A stretch of DNA of 7,539 bases from Candidatus Desantisiibacteriota bacterium. Its GTDB lineage: Bacteria > JACRDZ01. The stretch lies in NCBI GenBank assembly GCA_016209155.1, contig JACQWU010000175.1, positions 1 to 7,539 on the forward strand. The letters are read 5' to 3'. Both the position numbers and the translations under genes were made by a program. The notes beneath the pieces were generated by a model. It was not told the origin of the DNA. It was given only the letters and a program-made list of their open reading frames with translations, and searched no databases. Positions 6,404-7,539 of this stretch are shown here, in pieces (the stretch's first letter is position 1; each line of letters starts with the position of its first letter).

Positions 6404-7235
6404 AAATATTCATCCTCCATTTACGATTACCCAAAATATTCCAATGAGAATTATTGTATTTATTCTCATATAGCTCTGATTCTATTTTTCGTTCTTTATA
6501 AGTCAGCTCCCCCAAAGAAAAACCTCCATCACAATATTTTTTAAATCCCTGGATTAAACATTCCCGCACTGTAAAAGGATCAATAGTATGACCTAAAACT
6601 TTTTCTATGCCTGTTATATTCTGATTTAGAGCATTAATCATATCTTCATTACTTTTTTCGAAAAACTTAAAAAAACGTATCATATTTTCCGGATGAAAAT
6701 TGAGGAGTATTGATCCCTGTTGTAATATAACTCCCTTTTTTTTTGTCTGCGCTGAACCGATTATCTTTCTGCCTGAGACTGCTATTTCATACCATGATAC
6801 AGAATTGAAACATAAAGGATTCTTAGGTTTTCCTTTAAAGGTTGGTTTTTGCGTTATTTCGCCTGTTATCCCCAGAAGTTTAAGCCCATACAAAAAACAT
6901 CTGCTTACAGAAAAAAAAGCATCTTTTATTGTACCGGAAAAAAAAGGATTCTCCTCTGAAACAATTATACTATAAGTTATTTCTCTTTCATGAAAAACAG
7001 CACGTCCGCCTGTTATACGTCTTACAACAGGGATATTACATTTTATACAATTTTCAAGCTCTATCTCCCTATCCGCTGTCTGAAAATATCCTAAAGATAT
7101 TGATGGTTTTTCCCAGCCGTAAAAACGGATAGTATCAGGGACATTATTATCTATCCTTGATCTTAATATGGCTTCATCTCGAGCCATGTTTAAATATGCA
7201 TCGGATACTTCATCAAATATAATCCGCCAATTCAT
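6393..7235 (-). CDS. Lipoate-protein ligase / octanoyltransferase family protein (LplA/LipM-like)
   Basis: The 280-residue product has the biotin/lipoyl protein ligase catalytic fold. It shows FDEVSDAYLNMARDEAIL at the N-terminus, FYGWEKPSISLGYFQ (38-52), the lipoyl-binding RRITGGRAVFH (72-82), then LCFNSVSWYEI (141-151), GRKIIGSAQ (155-163, conserved Lys157) and KGVILQQGSILL. It attaches lipoate to, or transfers octanoate onto, the lipoyl domains of 2-oxoacid dehydrogenases or GcvH. Cys142 sits where LipM-type octanoyltransferases carry their acyl-enzyme cysteine, with the same CF...S.YE context. That favours the LipM type over ATP-dependent LplA, but the assignment is not certain. The start is ATG 7235, overlapping the upstream stop as ATGA, with only a weak AAAGAG site, so translational coupling is likely. 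No lipA or lipoyl-domain gene is in view. The last 40 residues are Asn/Lys-rich and less conserved. Confidence 0.9.
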   Translation of the reverse strand: MNWRIIFDEVSDAYLNMARDEAILRSRIDNNVPDTIRFYGWEKPSISLGYFQTADREIELENCIKCNIPVVRRITGGRAVFHEREITYSIIVSEENPFFSGTIKDAFFSVSRCFLYGLKLLGITGEITQKPTFKGKPKNPLCFNSVSWYEIAVSGRKIIGSAQTKKKGVILQQGSILLNFHPENMIRFFKFFEKSNEDMINALNQNITGIEKVLGHTIDPFTVRECLIQGFKKYCDGGFSLGELTYKERKIESELYENKYNNSHWNILGNRKWRMNIYDN

Positions 7236-7405
7236 ATATTCTCTTTACCCAAATCTTCATCAGATGTAATTCTGTTTTTTTGAGAATCTTTAACTCCTCT
7301 TTCAACCATACGTTTAAATAGTAATTCTTTTATAAGTTCATCATACGAAACATCATCAGGCAGGTCATCTATGATTTTTTTTGCGCTATCTTTTATTGAT
7401 AACAT
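7232..7405 (-). CDS. Small antitoxin-like protein
   Basis: This 57-residue protein is acidic at its start and mostly helical: MLSIKDSAKKIIDDLPDDVS, then YDELIKELLFKRMVERGVKD (21-40), and a polar tail with ITSDEDLGKE. The pattern LPDDVSYDELIKEL..K..VE.G..D....I.S.E resembles small antitoxins of the RelB/addiction-module type, in which a helix packs onto a RelE/ParE-like toxin and a C-terminal I-S-x-E-E segment follows. That match is from memory of the pattern, so the family call is moderate. The start is well supported by AAGGAG six bases before ATG 7405. No toxin gene follows; instead the stop overlaps the lipoate ligase start (ATGA). If a partner exists it would be upstream, beyond the right edge. 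Other possibilities are an orphan regulator or a co-opted antitoxin. Confidence 0.72.
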   Translation of the reverse strand: MLSIKDSAKKIIDDLPDDVSYDELIKELLFKRMVERGVKDSQKNRITSDEDLGKENI

Positions 7406-7407
7406 AT

Positions 7408-7539
7408 TTAGCTCCTTCCCTTTTTATTTTTATTTGTCTCTAATATCTCAATAGAACGCAATTTCATATTATGGAAATCTCCTGATAATTTCATTAAAAG
7501 AGCTATAAAAAAATGAAGAATCCTGCGGCAGAGACCGCA
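7408..7539 (-). CDS. Possible 3' end of an upstream gene (uncertain frame)
   Basis: One minus-strand frame is open from the right edge to TAA at 7410-7408, two bases before the antitoxin-like ATG. It would encode about 43 residues ending ETNKNKKGRS, with a hydrophobic stretch ILHFFIALLMKL. A second frame stays open to TAA 7471-7469 and a third stops at 7503, so the true frame cannot be chosen. The first is favoured only because its stop abuts the next ribosome site. I recognise no family. Confidence 0.22.
   Translation of the reverse strand, partial: CGLCRRILHFFIALLMKLSGDFHNMKLRSIEILETNKNKKGRS

Noticed and set aside
6044-6473. Plus-strand frames opposite the phosphodiesterase
   Set aside because: They overlap catalytic motifs of the minus-strand enzyme and resemble nothing.
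6700-7132. Plus-strand frames opposite the lipoate ligase
   Set aside because: They are antisense to conserved ligase motifs with no independent evidence.
1-7539. CRISPR array, insertion sequence, tRNA, rRNA or attachment site
   Set aside because: No regularly spaced repeats, transposase motifs, cloverleaf-like segments or flanking direct repeats were seen.

Overview
The window is AT-rich (about one third G+C by eye) and tightly packed. Nearly all genes lie on the minus strand. A small outer-membrane-type protein with a signal peptide and a C-terminal Phe points to a diderm (Gram-negative-type) cell. The glycerol-3-phosphate (G3P) oxidoreductase module of GlpA-like dehydrogenase, FAD/NAD oxidoreductase and DUF1667 protein is of a type I associate with anaerobes. 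An uncultured low-GC anaerobe is a reasonable guess. The sequence alone does not settle the phylum.

Reading the minus strand from the right edge: an unassigned stretch that may be the tail of another gene (7408-7539); a 57-residue antitoxin-like protein (7232-7405); a lipoate ligase/octanoyltransferase family protein (6393-7235) joined to it by an ATGA overlap; and a cytoplasmic glycerophosphodiester phosphodiesterase (5720-6403) that overlaps the ligase by 11 bases. After a 92-base gap with a candidate promoter and an AT-only dyad comes the G3P module: glpA-like (4237-5627), FAD/NAD oxidoreductase (3267-4244), DUF1667 protein (2904-3263). The same strand continues with almost no spacing into a small barrel-like exported protein (2382-2891) and a DUF6941-like protein (1924-2358). 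A short 8-cysteine protein on the plus strand (1621-1884) converges on this cluster. Across an AT-rich spacer lie an MscS-type channel (347-1372) and the first 97 codons of an MFS transporter (1-291), both on the minus strand.

Functionally, the phosphodiesterase would release G3P from phospholipid head-group diesters, and the three-gene module would oxidise G3P to dihydroxyacetone phosphate, passing electrons through flavin and iron-sulfur centres. No glycerol kinase, glycerol facilitator or GlpC is in the window. The most notable point is that the glpA-like gene is not intact. It is split by a frameshift at a five-A tract near 4789-4793, and it also seems to lack an internal block of about 16-18 residues near 5366. 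Both sites lie at short direct repeats or homopolymers. This looks like gene decay, although a sequencing error at the frameshift or recoding at the heptamer there cannot be excluded. I did not find a clearly new system. The least understood parts are the exported-protein/DUF6941 pair behind the G3P module, the Cys-rich mini-protein, and the toxin-less antitoxin-like gene coupled to the lipoate ligase.
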